Positions 1 through 12,585 of a stretch of DNA of 64,000 nt are shown in pieces. Numbering within the stretch: position 1 is the stretch's first letter; each line of letters starts with the position of its first letter. Origin of the DNA: Haemaphysalis longicornis (lineage: Eukaryota; Arthropoda; Arachnida; Ixodida; Ixodidae). A program made the translations under genes and the position numbers. The stretch spans positions 30,521,911-30,585,910 of the forward strand of contig CM023457.1 of NCBI GenBank assembly GCA_013339765.2. The letters are read 5' to 3'. The notes below the pieces were generated by a model that was given only the letters and a program-made list of their open reading frames with translations, ran no database searches and was not told where the DNA came from.

Positions 1-114
1 TCCGCCTCGTAGAGCGCATACTCCTCAAATGCGATATCGCCGCCTTCAGTATCGCTCACGCAGCCAGTTGCCTTGCGCACTTCATTGCACAGCTCATCAG
101 CGCGAGAAGTGGAC
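1..114 (-). other. Unassigned open frame running off the left edge
   Basis: Read on the minus strand from 114 to 1, one frame stays open for about 38 codons and leaves the window. The translation is acidic, with stretches such as ADELCNEVRKATG and DIAFEEYALYEA. I do not recognise it firmly. It could be an exon or the end of a transposase relic, since a Tigger-type relic lies about 0.8 kb away on the other strand. The sequence becomes repetitive and stop-rich after 114. Confidence 0.25.
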
Positions 115-297
115 TTTGCCTTCTGCCCTCCCGGTCAAGATTTCGAGATATCCGCTGTCCCCTCCGAAAAGCGTTTCGAGATAAGAGGGCGCAAATACAT
201 AGCACCTATGGGAGGTTAATGCACGGCGAAAAAAAGTTTCGACTGGACCTAGATTTCTAGATATGCGAGTTCGAGTTAACAAGAGTTTACTGTATAC

Positions 298-349
298 ACA
301 CACACACACACACACACACCACACACACACATATATATATATATATATT
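298..349. repeat. (CA)n/(TA)n compound microsatellite
   Basis: A run of CA dinucleotides, broken once, passes directly into TA dinucleotides. Open frames across it are artefacts of the repeat. Confidence 0.95.
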
Positions 350-869
350 AATAATTGTACACTTGGAAAACTATAAATACTTATATATCGACAGTTATCG
401 ACATGGTCTGGTCTGCTTAGATAAATTACTATAGTGACTTGTAATTTTTGAAATGACGCCTGGGAAATGACGAAAGAAATTTCACGGTCCAAGTGGTACG
501 AACCCAGTTTTAAGATTTAAGCAGTAGCCAAGAATTCTGATTAACTATTATTATTATTACCGTTATGACGTTACATTATTTTTTAATATTATGAGATATA
601 ATATAGAAAATATACGCGTTTGACCATGAGTGGGCTCGTTGGGAATACAAAGAAACAGTCTCAACGCAAAGAAGGCTGTATGATTAGACTCGAACCGTTG
701 CTGCGCTCTAAATACAGTGAGAAAGCCAAAAATTCGACGCGCCCGTTAGTGGGTCACCGAACACGTTCATATTAGATCCGCGCCAGTTGCCGCTCTAAAT
801 ACATGCAGGAGTCTATGGTAGCGACAAAATCTCGGTTAATTGGGTGGCCCCACAAAATGCAGGTTATAG
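350..869. other. Anonymous AT-rich stretch
   Basis: There is no coding frame, RNA gene or terminal repeat that I can support here. The DNA is AT-rich with short ATT triplet runs near 548. Confidence 0.5.
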
Positions 870-1330
870 AGCGAAACTCCGTTAATTTCTTTAGCCTCAC
901 GTTTTGACCTGTCGAGCCTGCGAGTCCAGTGGATGCGCAGAGGCGAAATGGGCCAAAACAGCTGCTTCTGTAATCGCAAATTGCTTCCGGAATAGCGGCT
1001 TTGTGCAACCGAACTGTTGCGCAGGGAAACTGCCAATCGCAACAGCTGATGCAACCGCAACCACCGAATACATATGCATCGATGATAGTGTCGCCATTGC
1101 CGGGTAGCTGGTCGAGGAAGAAATAATTCAGGACGTGACAGGCCGCGACAAGGATGATTCATCGGAAGATGACGATTGTGACCAACTGCCCCAACCAGTG
1201 AAGATGCAGGTTAGAGAAGCCGCAGACACCTTTTTCGTGCTGCAGGACTTTTGTGAGCAAATTCCGCATGGTACCTGTACTAGGGATCATCCGCCAGCTA
1301 TTACAGCTATTGTCGCCGCTCAGACTCGCC
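870..1330 (+). pseudogene. Tigger/pogo-type transposase relic (C-terminal part)
   Basis: Two plus-strand reading frames carry pieces resembling the end of a Tc1/mariner-superfamily pogo/Tigger transposase. Around 950-1010 the frame reads AKWAKTAASVIANCFRNSGF, like the 'AW..V...TI.NCFR.AGF' segment after the DDE core. From 1135 a second frame has an acidic block (DDSSEDDDCD) followed by REAADTFFVLQDF, like the usual acidic C-terminal tail. The two blocks are in different frames, no DDE triad is visible, and the end is cut by a poly-C/poly-A run at 1332-1370. This is inferred from family resemblance only, so the call is moderate. Confidence 0.45.
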
Positions 1331-1384
1331 ACCCCCCCCCCCCCCCCCCCACCAAAAAAAAAAAAAAAAAGACGGACGAAGATT

Positions 1385-1625
1385 GATTTGATTGATTGTA
1401 GGGTTTAACGCGCCGACGCAACGCAGGCGATGAGGCGCGCCGTAGTGGAGGGCTCCGGATTAATTTTGACCACCTGGGGATCTTTAACGTGCGCCGAAAT
1501 CTCGTACACACGGGCATTTTTGCTTTTCGCCTCCATCAGAAAAGCGACCGCCGCGGCCGGGAAACGAACCCGCGACCTCGTGCTCAGTAGCGCAACGCCT
1601 TAGCCACTGAGCCACCGCGGCGGGT
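1385..1625 (-). mobile_element. Ruka-type tRNA-derived SINE with 12-bp target-site duplication
   Basis: On the minus strand the element starts near 1625 with a tRNA-like head (GCCGCGGTGGCTCAGTGG, then a B-box GGGTTCGTTTCCCG). It continues through the conserved body (an AGATCCCCAGGTGGTC-like segment, then TCCGGAGCCCTCCACTAC) and ends in a short ATCA-rich tail at 1385-1405. The direct repeats CGGACGAAGATT at 1373-1384 and 1626-1637 are the target-site duplication, so this is an intact retroposed copy. Pol III transcription from the A and B boxes is expected for such elements. Confidence 0.9.
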
Positions 1626-1660
1626 CGGACGAAGATTACAAATTTATTTGGCAAATAAAG

Positions 1661-2010
1661 GTGCGTCATGCTGGGGAAAAATTCTGTAGAAATTCAGAGA
1701 ATTATCTACTAATGTGTAGCATTCTTGTACCGCCTCTCTTGTGTGTGAGTTTTTTTCCAGCCAAATTTTTTGGTTTTTCTAAATCCCGTCCGACCAATTA
1801 TCTCCATCTACACTGTTATAACGATTACAGGTGTAACTTTCACGAAATCTGCAGTATTTTGGAAATGCAGGGCGTTACACGTTTCGCCATTTGCCGTAAT
1901 TTTTATATGTATAGTTTTTAGTTTTTAGTTTTTCAAAATTTTGTACGACCAGTTATCTCCGTTATAGTGGAACTTCTGCGATATCTGCATTTTTGAGGAA
2001 ATGCAGAGCG
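1661..2010 (+). repeat. Tandem ~150-bp repeat family, copy 1
   Basis: Two diverged units are visible, each with TTATCTCC at its start (1798 and 1953, spacing 155) and GGAAATGCAGRGCGTTACAC at its end. The same family with three units occurs at 21080-21600 in the same orientation, including the shared lead sequence around AATTCAGAGRATT. No protein is supported. Confidence 0.75.
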
Positions 2011-2186
2011 TTACACTGTCCTTGCTGGGGGGGGGGGGTACTCCGCAACGAATGCTACGCATTAAAAATCACATTTTTGTTGTCCATTCGATCTTTCCAC
2101 AATCTGTTAATTCGACAATTTTTCGCGACCCCACCAGTGTGGAATTAGCGAAATTTTACTGTATATATAAATCACGGATAACTTAC

Positions 2187-2334
2187 CTACAAGACACGCT
2201 GATTTCCACCGGTATGGCAGCAGCGGGGACCCGTGCGGAATGCGTCCAGTTCTCCATTTCGAGGCCGTGCCTAGAACCGCCAATTGTAACGGCAGTTCAT
2301 CCACGTATGGCTTCAAGACTCCAGCGAGGATCAT
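2187..2334 (-). other. Exon-like segment, related to 51126-51260
   Basis: On the minus strand an open frame ends with PLLPYRWKSACLV directly before a good splice donor (TTGTAG|GTAAGTTA, exon end 2187). A related segment at 51126-51260 ends with SLLPRRWKSACPV before CTGTAG|GTGAGTTA. Both DNA and frame are similar for about 90 bases. This looks like a duplicated exon, or an exon carried by a mobile element. The protein family is unknown to me. Confidence 0.4.
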
Positions 2335-2465
2335 CTTTATATGGATCGTGCTTGCTCGAATGCGTATGTCCTCGCGTCTAAGTTATCGTTCAGGAGATAA
2401 GAAAAGAAGAGGTCGAGGACAGAAGGGTGGGAAGGGCGATCAAACAAAGCCGCATTATGTTCAGG

Positions 2466-5400
2466 CAGGGCTGGGCAGTATCACGATACTAGGATATCGC
2501 GATAGTATCTCAGAGATACTTTTGAGTATCTGTATTTCAGTATCGAAATACATTTGAAAAATGTATTTGTATCTCGGTAGTGAAATACTTTTACGGTGTA
2601 TCGAATATATCGCGATACTCCGGCGCCGAAAAGTATCTCGTTACATTCATTTTCTTGTCTCATAAGAAGTCGGCTTCTTTTTTTTTTTTTTAGGTTGGCG
2701 CCACACCACCTGACTTCCTTCTGTGGGCGGCAGTGTTAGCCTATTCCGGACGCGGCGGCGATTAGGCAGCCGAGTAGATAATTTCCACCCCAAGGCACAT
2801 GTGTTGGTTGTAGCTCTGATTAACCAAATGGTCGACGCTCCCTTTATATTAAAAATTGGGAGGGCGTACTTACAAAGAGCTTCGTCGCCGCTCATTTTGG
2901 TGTCAGTGAGTGCGGCGTTTCGCGCGATAGCGATAGCCACACGTCGCCCCGCGCCCGATCCCTCTAAAGAAAGCGCATGCTTCGTTCCGTTGAACTGCGG
3001 AATGGGCGTGAACTTGCAGGAAGAGGCGTGTTAGATGTACAAGAGATTTCGTCGACACTTAATTTGGTGTTTACGCACTGGGGCGGCTCGGGCGACATGG
3101 TGTATTGAAGGGCCGGCTGTGGAAAACGAGGATTACTGGCGTGTTGACGGTTGCTTTCGTCGGTGGCGAACGATGGCGGCCGCTGAAGGCCGTGAAGCAC
3201 GGTCTATCCTGGATGGCACGTTCTTTGAACCCTTTGAAAACGAGTCAACTGGTTCAATTCTCAAAGCAGAATGCAAGCTTTGCGGAAAAGTACTTTCGGG
3301 TTTTTCATTTATTTACCAGAGGAAACATCCGGGCGGAGCAACCGATTATGAACAGTATTTGAAGAGGCCCCGGAAGCACACTTCCAGTCATAATAAAACA
3401 AACGACAGCGATTGTTCAAATCTGTTACAGCAACACCCAAGGCTGGACAATTTTTTCAGTGCAACTAAAAACAACGTAGAACAAAAGAAGTTTGATGACC
3501 TCCTGCAGAACTTGATAGTGAAATTCATGCTGCCGCTGCAATTTATTGAGGAGGACGCGTTTCAGCAGTTTGTGAAAGGTAGTGGCAATTTTTTTTGCTG
3601 CCCAAACTGGTTTCGTTTTATTCTTATGGATGCGATTAACGGCGTATGTTCCCTATTTTCACGAACATTCCCCGAAGTCACGCTGATGTCTCGTAGGACG
3701 CTCGGAAGAAGAATAGACGATGCATTTCAACAAAAACTAGGCGACATTAAGCGTAAACTGCTACAAGTGACTAGCGTGTGCACTAAGGCGTACGTGTGGT
3801 CCACTTCCACGAAGAGCTTCATGGGTGTGACAGAACACTGGGTAAAGTCAAATACTAATTTCTATAGGCTGTTTGGTGCAAGAAATGGCTCACGGGCGTT
3901 TTTGCGTATTGCGACAGTACACAAAATGTATGACGGTCAAGTTGTAAGCGGTCAATTGACCGTATGCCTGATCGCAGAATTTGATGCTTGTGTTCAATTT
4001 TCATCTACCACTTGCAGATTGACTTCGACACACTTGAACGGAGATCTGCCGCTCTGGCGTGCAAACGCTTCATTGGAACGCATTCATGCGACCGTGTAGC
4101 CGACTTGCTGTTAGATGTCTATGCAGACTTCAACCTTGAAACGAGCAAAACTGTAGGCACCGTGACCGACACCGGGAGCAATTTTGTGAAAGCTTTCGAA
4201 GAATTCGGAATTGACGCCGCAACTGACGGTATGCTTGCGTGTGATCGAAAGAATAGTATCTTGTCCCTAAGCTATTTCCTTCGCAGATATTTCGGACGTA
4301 TTTTCATATTTTTTGATTGTTCAGATTCCGAAGAGGACGTCGCCTTCCACCGTGAACTTAAGTCCCGGGCCATCGCTTCCTCATCACCTGAGGTGCGCGT
4401 GCCATACATTGAGCCTTGTGGCAACCGCAGATGTCAAGAAGGCACTCGCCATCAGCCCCGTGTGCAGTCGTCTCCACGACACCGCAATGGCGAAATGCGC
4501 TCTGTATTGGGGCTCATCGAATCGGCCAAAGTCTGCAGAGGTGGTGGCATCAGTTCTTGGAAGGCAGCTGTCAACACCATGCGTCACGCGTTGGAGCTCT
4601 CTCTACCATGCCCTGGATGTCCTTCTCACCGATAAAGAGAAACTGAAGACACTCTCGGAAAAGCTCGACCTCCCACAATTCAGAGACACAGAGTTCGACT
4701 TCCTGGACGAGTATTTGGGTGTACTCTACCCGATTGCCGCAGGTGAAGTACTTTTGCTCGTATATTGCTAGGGACATTTGTTTGCGCTCACCAAGCGTAG
4801 GAAATAGCTTACAAATTGACAAAATATTTTGTATTCTATATTTTGCAGCAATTGATGTATTGCAGAAAAGCCGTAGCGGATACTACGGAGAGCTTCTGCC
4901 AACCATCGTCACAGTAGAAAAAAAGCTGTTTGCGCCGAAGGGAAAGGTACGACACGGATCAGTGATGCTAGACAGCTGCCTCTCGGGCTTGCAGAAGCGG
5001 TTCTCTGGCCTCATAAGGATGGAAAATGAAGAGGCAATGATTGCATCGAGCTCGCACCCATACTTCGAAATGCGGTGGGCCCAAAACTAAGTTCCGAGAG
5101 CTTCATACTTCAAAAGCTTGCTCTTGCGAGTAGCAGAAGCTCATGGACCGGACCATAAGAACTCTTACGACGATACGTCATCAGCTGCGGTGAACCACGG
5201 CTTCTACGCCTTCGAAGATGAAGACTTCCCGACATCAGGACCGTCAGAGCAGACGTATGTTCGAGCGGAAGTTTTTCGGTACCTTGACGACCCCAGGAAG
5301 GATTTCGCTATGCTGCAGGACTTCCCAGCCATTAAGTCTGTGTTCGTTCATTACAACACAAACTTGTGTTCTTCTGCACCGGTTGAGAGACTTTTCTCGT

Positions 5401-6009
5401 TTGCGAGCCTCGTGCTCAGACCCAATCGACGTTGTCTGGAAGACAGCTTGTTTGAGAAGCTGCTTTTGTTTAAGTGTAACTAACTAACGAGCCAACCGCT
5501 GAAATCTCGACTTATTATGGTAAATGACCTAGTTAAACACAAAAACGAAGATGTATTATCAATTTATTTTAAAGACCTCCGCCAGCATGATTGTGTAAAC
5601 TTATGATGATTGTGTATTGTTAGTATTTTCGTTATTTCATTTCCTTTTGTTTTTGCATTTCCTTTTACTTGCTGTTCTTTTCTTTGATTTGTTCACAACT
5701 GCTTGCAAGTACCTGCACGTCAGTTATACCCTGTCATGTATGTATACATAGTTTGTATCTGTGTTAGTATTGTAAATGTCTTTTAGAACCTGACGGTCGC
5801 CGAAATAAAAAAAGTATTTCAGTATCTGTATCTGTATCTTGCATCTGTATTCCAGAATACTTTTTTGTGCAAATTGTGCAAGTATCTCAGAAATATCCAG
5901 TTACGTCTAATTTACATGTATCTTAGTATCTGTATTTTAGGCGCCCAGCGCATGTATCGCGATATCTGTATTCCAGAATACATTTGAAAGTCATCTCTGC
6001 CCAGTCCTG
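2466..6009 (+). mobile_element. hAT-superfamily DNA transposon, complete, with perfect 8-bp TSD
   Basis: The left end reads CAGGGCTGGGCAGTATC (2466) and the right end CTCTGCCCAGTCCTG (ends 6009), giving short imperfect terminal inverted repeats of hAT type. Both flanks carry TGTTCAGG (2458-2465 and 6010-6017), a perfect 8-bp target-site duplication, which is diagnostic for hAT. Both subterminal zones (2480-2640 and 5810-5990) are dense in GTATCTGTATTTCAG-like motifs, the likely transposase-binding region. The inside encodes one transposase (3173-5483). A perfect TSD suggests recent insertion, although the transposase is broken. Confidence 0.93.
3173..5483 (+). pseudogene. hAT transposase (BED-finger type), intron-containing, inactivated
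   Basis: It would excise and reinsert the surrounding hAT element. I place the start at 3173 (MAAAEGREARSIL), because the frame upstream lacks family features. Exons are 3173-3841, 4018-4228, 4325-4742 and 4849-5483; each junction has GT/AG and the phases match. A degenerate BED-like finger (CKLCGK, residues ~34-39) lies at the N terminus and has lost part of its histidine half. The middle has TVTDTGSNFVKAF and HLRCACHTLSLVATADV, typical of the hAT catalytic core. The C terminus has SSAPVERLFSFA and LRPNRRCLEDSLFEKLL, the hAT dimerisation region. Inactivation is seen as one extra base in a C-run at 4364-4366 and a TAA at 5088-5090. Confidence 0.9.
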
Positions 6010-6169
6010 TGTTCAGGGAAGAGCGCCATGTGGTTCATGGGCACGTATATACTACCTAGTATTCTCTAAGGACAAGTGTCCTCATTTTGCGCCGACCACC
6101 GCCAGTTCCTCCAGCTGCTTTTTGCTTATTTTTTCTTGGAGGTTTTGATGGTATTATACCCCTGCTACT

Positions 6170-6915
6170 CTAGCGTCCGAATCTCACTTGAACCAAATGT
6201 CATTTGACTCAAATGCGAGGTTGTGCTGCTCCACTTGGTTTTGAAAGGCCATTCTGTTCAAATGAGATTCGAGCCAAATGAGCACCCACAGCGACATTTG
6301 GGGCTCTGGAGTTCTATTTATAGCACTCTCGCTCAGAGCGTTAAAAGTCAGCGTAAACAAATACATTACTGGAATACTTAAAACAAACAAGTTATTCTTA
6401 ATTGTGGGACTATGCTTACTTCTCGCCCACTTAAACCGTGATATCAAGATGCAATAATTTCGTACTCTCAGCACCAGTGCGAGCAAGCGACAAACCATTG
6501 TGGCAAGACAGCACACAAAACCTCGACTGCGATTCAGAATTGAGCAAAAACCGTGTCAAAGCTTACGTTATTGATCATTTGATATCATTTAATGTCAAAG
6601 ACTGCCGCTAAATTTGATTGTTGCATCATTGTGTAAAAACAGACCTCGCCAGCAGCAGCGGCATGCAGCAGGGCGAGCGTTTGTTAAAGCTTTCAAATGC
6701 CATCGAAATTGTAGTGAAGCACGGTAGATTCTGAATGGCAATTGAAGCATCCCATTTAAGTCAAATGACATTTAGTTTGTGGTAATCCGGCAATAGTGGC
6801 GGGGGACAATCCCACGGATGGACATGTGCCGGCTGAGGATGAGGAGGTGGGCGGGAGGAGCGAGGATAGGACATTACAATTTAGTTTGAATGGCATTCGG
6901 ACTCCAGTGTAGCCG
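6170..6915. mobile_element. Candidate non-autonomous DNA element (imperfect inverted ends)
   Basis: The left end (GTCCGAATCTCACTTGAACC, 6175) and the right end read in reverse (GTCCGAATGCCATTCAAACT, from 6908) are imperfect inverted repeats. Several internal copies of a CAAATGACATTT-like motif occur near 6197-6215 and 6750-6775. No coding capacity is seen and no target-site duplication was resolved. Confidence 0.4.
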
Positions 6916-7620
<705 letters not shown>

Positions 7621-7639
7621 AAGGTAACGAAAAAAATCC

Positions 7640-7785
7640 TGCACTTTCTCGTGACGGATTCTTTGGTTGTCGTCAGTTTTCCAAACCGCTTCGACCATGC
7701 AGAAATGGAACAATCGGACAGACGCCGGCTTCATAAAACGAGGGACCCAGGCTCGATTCCGGCCGCTGGGAGCGTTTCTTGACAG
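7640..7785 (+). mobile_element. Second tRNA-related SINE-like family, copy 1
   Basis: The segment around 7710-7780 (AATCGGACAGACGCCGGCTTC ... GAGGGACCCAGGCTCGATTCCGGCC) contains a B-box-like GGCTCGATTCC. It closely resembles segments at 53245-53335 and 58800-58890. The preceding CGTGACGGATTCTTTGGTTG (near 7651) also recurs near 58643. I infer a tRNA-related repeat family distinct from Ruka. The A box is not clear. Confidence 0.5.
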
Positions 7786-9980
7786 CCGAGCTGTTTTACA
7801 AGCCTTAAGTTCACGGTTTCAGGAAAAAAATACCAAGAAATTTCCAAGCGCTCTCGAGCGCGTGCCTCGTGGCGACAGCCGAGAGTCCCCGGCACGCGCA
7901 CTGGCATTAGAAGAAAAAATGGCAAAAACCCCCAGGAGCGAAAAAATAGCGACCACTCGTGAGCGCGTGCCTTGCGCCGACCGCCTAGTGCCTGGCTCAC
8001 GGATTGGCTCTAGCAAAAAAAAAAAAAAAAAAAGAAAAGAAAAAAAATGGAACTCTAGCGCTGTCGTCAAGCGCTACCGTGCATGTAAAGAAAACCCCAG
8101 CGCTAACGCTAAAGACGAAGACAACCTGTTTGGGACAGGTCACAGCGGTTGCCGCATTGTCTAGAACCTATTATGGATAATTGACTACGAGTGTGCCATT
8201 CCTTCCCTAGACGACTTGCAGATCTTGCCACCACTGCGTCGAGTCGAAGACGAAGAGCTGATGGAAGTCTACAAATCTGAAGATGACGGTGCATCCTCCA
8301 CCACTCGCCGCGAAGTCGTTGCATGTGACGACTATTACTAGCACCGCAACCACGCAACAAAACAATGATACTGAAAGTTAATTATGAGTACCACAGTGCT
8401 GACCTATACAGCAACTTCGCCATTCAAGTGTCGCGCGTGAGTGTAGGCTTCCCCGAATTTTTTCTTTCAATTAGGCCTTTTCGCGTTCCAGACGCCATCA
8501 GCGGAAACACTGAAGCTTCGCTGTAAGAAATGCAGGGCAAACTCATTTTTCGAAAGAGTTGTAGCGCATATGCGACGACAGCTCATGAGTGCATTCATAC
8601 GAATGAAACCCCGCACCCCTCCTAACCATAAACTCAATCTATAGCCAAGTAACGCGAGAAGCGGATGGTTCATCATGCTGATCTCTTAAGAAATTATGCC
8701 GACAAAATAAGAAATTGGTTAATTAAAAGAAATTGCCACGTCACAGAAACGATCATGCATTTTAACGCAGACTCGAAACAATTAAGCCCCTTAGAAAGTT
8801 AACAATGTCAAAGAGTGGCTAACCATCAGCCCATTTCACTCACTGCACCTGTGACGTTACTGGGACATTTTCGTCAGATTTGCAGCCGCCCACAAAAATT
8901 GCCCCAGTAAAGATGAACTTGCGATTATGGTGGTGCCTGTGGATCCGTTTGTCTCCCCACCTTATCGGAACCCTGCAACTTTTTTTTCAACTTTTTTTGA
9001 AATCTTAAATGCTTGCAGAGCGTAATCACCCAACACACCCAGTACTTAGAGTAGGGGGTCGCAAAGTACCTCGGCCAAAAATGACTGCTCTATGCCCATT
9101 AGATAACTTGTAAACTAACCCAAAAGATTTTTCTCTCGTTCCCGGTCTTGACGTTCTCCGACGGCCCGAATTACGTCACTAAGGCCATGTAGCGGCTGTT
9201 GGCCGGTTTTCCTTCAGTTGCAGCAATGAACGCTTTTCGATAGCAACTTAAAAAAAAGCCACAAAAACAAAGCAGAAATGGAAGGTGCATCTGGTGCGAC
9301 GAGCAAATCACGCACTGCCGCTCCGTGCTGGCCGTAACTATAGCTTTCGCAGTGAAAGCGCTTATCGAAAGTGTTGCAGGGTCCTTTTAATGCTAGCATC
9401 AAATTTATATGTCCATGATTACTCTGTTTTGGAACCTCGCCATTCTGGTGAGCACAAGCTCTTACGCTCCATTACTGGCCACGGCGGCCGCTTTTATACA
9501 GGCGAGAACCAATCATGTGTACCGCCTACTCGTAAAACTCTACTCAACTGTGCATCGAGACCAGCGCCGCCCTAGCTTATTTCACTCGGCGCCCTGTGCG
9601 AACTTCTGCCGAGGCGCCCACTCCCCCCTCCCATCAAACTCATTTTTACAGCAAAGCTGTGGGTTCCTAGCATCCAAGCAGAGGAAAAATGACGGCTTCT
9701 CCACATACGGCTTCTTAAGTTGGTTGTTGTACTGAAGAGAAAAAAGGCCAAAGTAGGCGCAATTTAGTATATAGAACCGGAAGCGGCTTTACGAGTGCCG
9801 TATAAACGAAACGTGATTTCACTTCGCGTCTTAAGTACTCATTCGCGCCTTAAGGAATCGAGAGAACTGCCGCTGATTTTATGGCGATCCTGGTGAAGAA
9901 ATGTACATTGAAAACTGATTAGGAGGAATACTACACCAAGCGGTTGATGGGCAAGTCGTGCCGGCACTGCTAAATAGACA
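7786..9980. other. Anonymous stretch
   Basis: No gene is supported. Around 7860-7990 two diverged copies of a GAGCGCGTGCCTYGYGCCGAC-like phrase occur about 100 bp apart. An A-run lies at 8014-8033. The frames here are short and lack family features. Confidence 0.45.
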
Positions 9981-10287
9981 TTAAAGGAGCCATGAAGAGA
10001 AAATACAACTTCGTTTTATTTGAAAGAACTAGGATTCAGTATCTCACTCAGCTCCATTAGAGCCACAAAAGATGTTTTTTTAACGAAAAAAAAGAGAAGA
10101 AGTAGTTAAAAACTTTCAAATTTCGCGCCACAGTGACGTGTTATGAGCAAGAATGACGTCATATGGGCCAACAATAAAATATAATTTTCAGTCCGTTATC
10201 TGCACGTTAGCATTCAAGTGATGCGGTCAAATAGCACTAGAGGCCCCGTTACAGACGTCCAGTCATCTGTCATCGCGACAGGTCAGT

Positions 10288-10398
10288 TAGGCGGCCGCCA
10301 ATCGCACAAACAAGGTTCCGTGACGTCATAGAAAAGTTGCGGGAAATTGGCTAGGGGGTCGCGACTGCTTCACACGTTTTCTTTAATATCACCGTTAT
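10288..10398 (+). repeat. Direct ~110-bp duplication, copy A
   Basis: It starts with CGCCAATCGCACAAACAAGG, ends near TATTTGTTCGAA, and matches 14414-14523 with a handful of differences. It is internal MITE sequence lying just before the LINE at 10398. Confidence 0.85.
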
Positions 10399-11625
10399 TT
10401 GTTCGAACTGGATACACGTATTTTTTAACCGCACGTGTTCAATTTGTCTGCGCTAATGACGCAAACTCTCCTACATCTCCCGTTAGTTCCGGTGTTCCGC
10501 AAGGGTCAGTTTTAGGACCTCTCTTATTCCTAATATATATAAATGATCTACCAACTAACATCACATCTTAAATGTTTATTTGCAGACGACTGCGTAATTT
10601 ATCGGAAAATAACGAACGACACTGACGTTATGCAGCTTCAAACTGACTTGGATAATCTCTCCGCTTGGTGTCAAACATGGCAGATGCAGTTAAACATCTC
10701 AAAATCCAGATCAATGCGAATTTCCCGTAATAATCGGACACCACCCGCTTACACTCTTAATGATTCCCCTTTACAGACCACGCTCTCTTACAACTATCTT
10801 GGCATTATTATTACTAACAACCTTTCCTGGACCCTATAGCTAACCAAACTCTAGGCTACCTCCGTAGAAATTTTTCTCTCGCACCTTTGTCGTTAAAGTT
10901 ACTTTTATACACTACCTACGTTCGCCCTAAATTAGAGTATGCTTCTTCTATTTGGGATCCGGCTCACATGACATTATTATATTCAGTCGAGATGGTACAA
11001 AATCACGCAGCCCGTTTTATTCTAAGTATCACAGAACAGCCAGTGTCACCCGAATGAAAATATTTTAGGCCTTCCGAACCTCTCGACTCACCGAAAACAC
11101 TCACGAATTTGCCTCTTTCATAAAAGTTATCCCCATAGCTTCACGTTACACAATTCACAGATTCGTCCTGCGCCTTACGTGTCAGCTCGCCGAGATCACT
11201 CACATAAAGTCGATGTACCTCATTCGAATACGGTCACACATTCCGCATCGTTCTTTCCGAAAACGTGCAAGGATTGGAACAATCTACCGAGCTCATTAGC
11301 AAGTATTAAAAACCCTGTTCTATTTAAGGATGCTTTAAATAACTCGGAATAAATTCCCACTCAGTGTCCAAATTTTATACCTTAGAGTGGTTACGTTATT
11401 GATAAAGACCATATTTATTTTAATATATGTTTGAAATATTGCCGAATGAAATCACCACTGTGCACCTGGATTGTATTTTCTTTAGTCCTTGACGAGAATG
11501 TTCTATTGTTGCTGTTTAATTACGAACAGTGCATCTGTCATCAATTTGTTATTGTTGTAACCCCTCCCCTCTAAAATGTATCTGTATCCTGAGAGTAAAA
11601 TAAATGAAAATCAATGAAAATCAGC
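10398..11625 (+). pseudogene. CR1/L2-like LINE fragment (reverse transcriptase end plus 3' UTR)
   Basis: This is a 5'-truncated non-LTR retrotransposon. The reverse transcriptase is seen in pieces: SGVPQGSVLGPLLF (about 10482-10530), the catalytic FADD at 10579-10590, DLDNLSAWCQTWQMQLN, SYNYLGIIITNNLSW, and from 10840 TLGYLRRNFS and YVRPKLEYASSIWDP. Frames shift near 10560 and 10840, so it is dead. No RNase H is seen. The 3' UTR follows and ends in a short tandem tail built on AATGAAAATC at about 11600-11622. CR1/L2 is my best match from motifs; Jockey is an alternative. Confidence 0.85.
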
Positions 11626-12585
11626 AGCTGGGGCTTGTGTCACGTTCCCTGAAATCAAAAACGTTTCCTCAAGCGCAAAATGTGGCCGCACACTGACAAT
11701 TTTTCTGAGAAACTTGTTCGCTTGTTTAGCGCAGGACCCGAAAAAATTTGCCGAATCCAAGTACCCAGCTCCCCTTGCAAACTGGCATTTTTCCTGGTCG
11801 GTTACAATCGCCGCGTTGTGTAGCTTGTATCTCTCTGAAGAGGAGCAATTTTACCACCAATACATACGGTGGGATCTTTATCGTGCGCTGCAAACAGCGA
11901 GTACACGAGCATGCATGCAGTCACCCAGTGATGGGTGAAACGCACCCTTGCCGCAGCCGGGTGACCAGTCCGCGATTACGGGCCCCGCAGCTGCGCACGC
12001 CGAGCAGCCACCGAGCCGCTGCGGCTCGGGGAGGGCGTCCCCTGGAAGAGGAGGCTAGCCACTCTGGCGGGCATTGCCACAACCAGAGGCAAATACCCCT
12101 GTTCTCCAACTGGCCATTCGGGGACGTGCACCATTGGCAGGGTTCTTGCCGCTGCCACGTGATGAAGCGAAATGTGCGCCCCTCCTTGCTTTGACTCGGG
12201 CAGCAAGCCGGCATGTCGCAGGAACGCCCCCAGTACGACACGGGATTAGGTGCCTTATCAGGGTAACAAAAGTGCGGACGAGGGACACAATCAATTCGTT
12301 TTGGTGCTAGAACACACATCCTAACACGTGTGCAGGGTGTCCTGATTGGGGTCCTACGTGTCCTGTATTGAGAGGAGTCGCCAGGCAGTGAGGGGAGATG
12401 TACAAGTGGCGGCACAAGTTCTCTTGAAGAATTGATGTGACTTCCGGTGGTATTTAGGCTGCAGCGCTGTAATGACAAGGATGGCAATTCCAGTCTTGTA
12501 TCAAAGAACCGACGGAGTGAGACTTAATGCGGTCGTCATTATAGTGCCCTGCGGGGCATCTCTCCTCGTATTGGTCGTCGCTTCA
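11626..12585. other. Anonymous stretch between two LINEs
   Basis: No supported gene is present. The GC-rich part at 11940-12210 has overlapping open frames on both strands without family features. It may be old LINE sequence, but I cannot show that. Confidence 0.4.
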
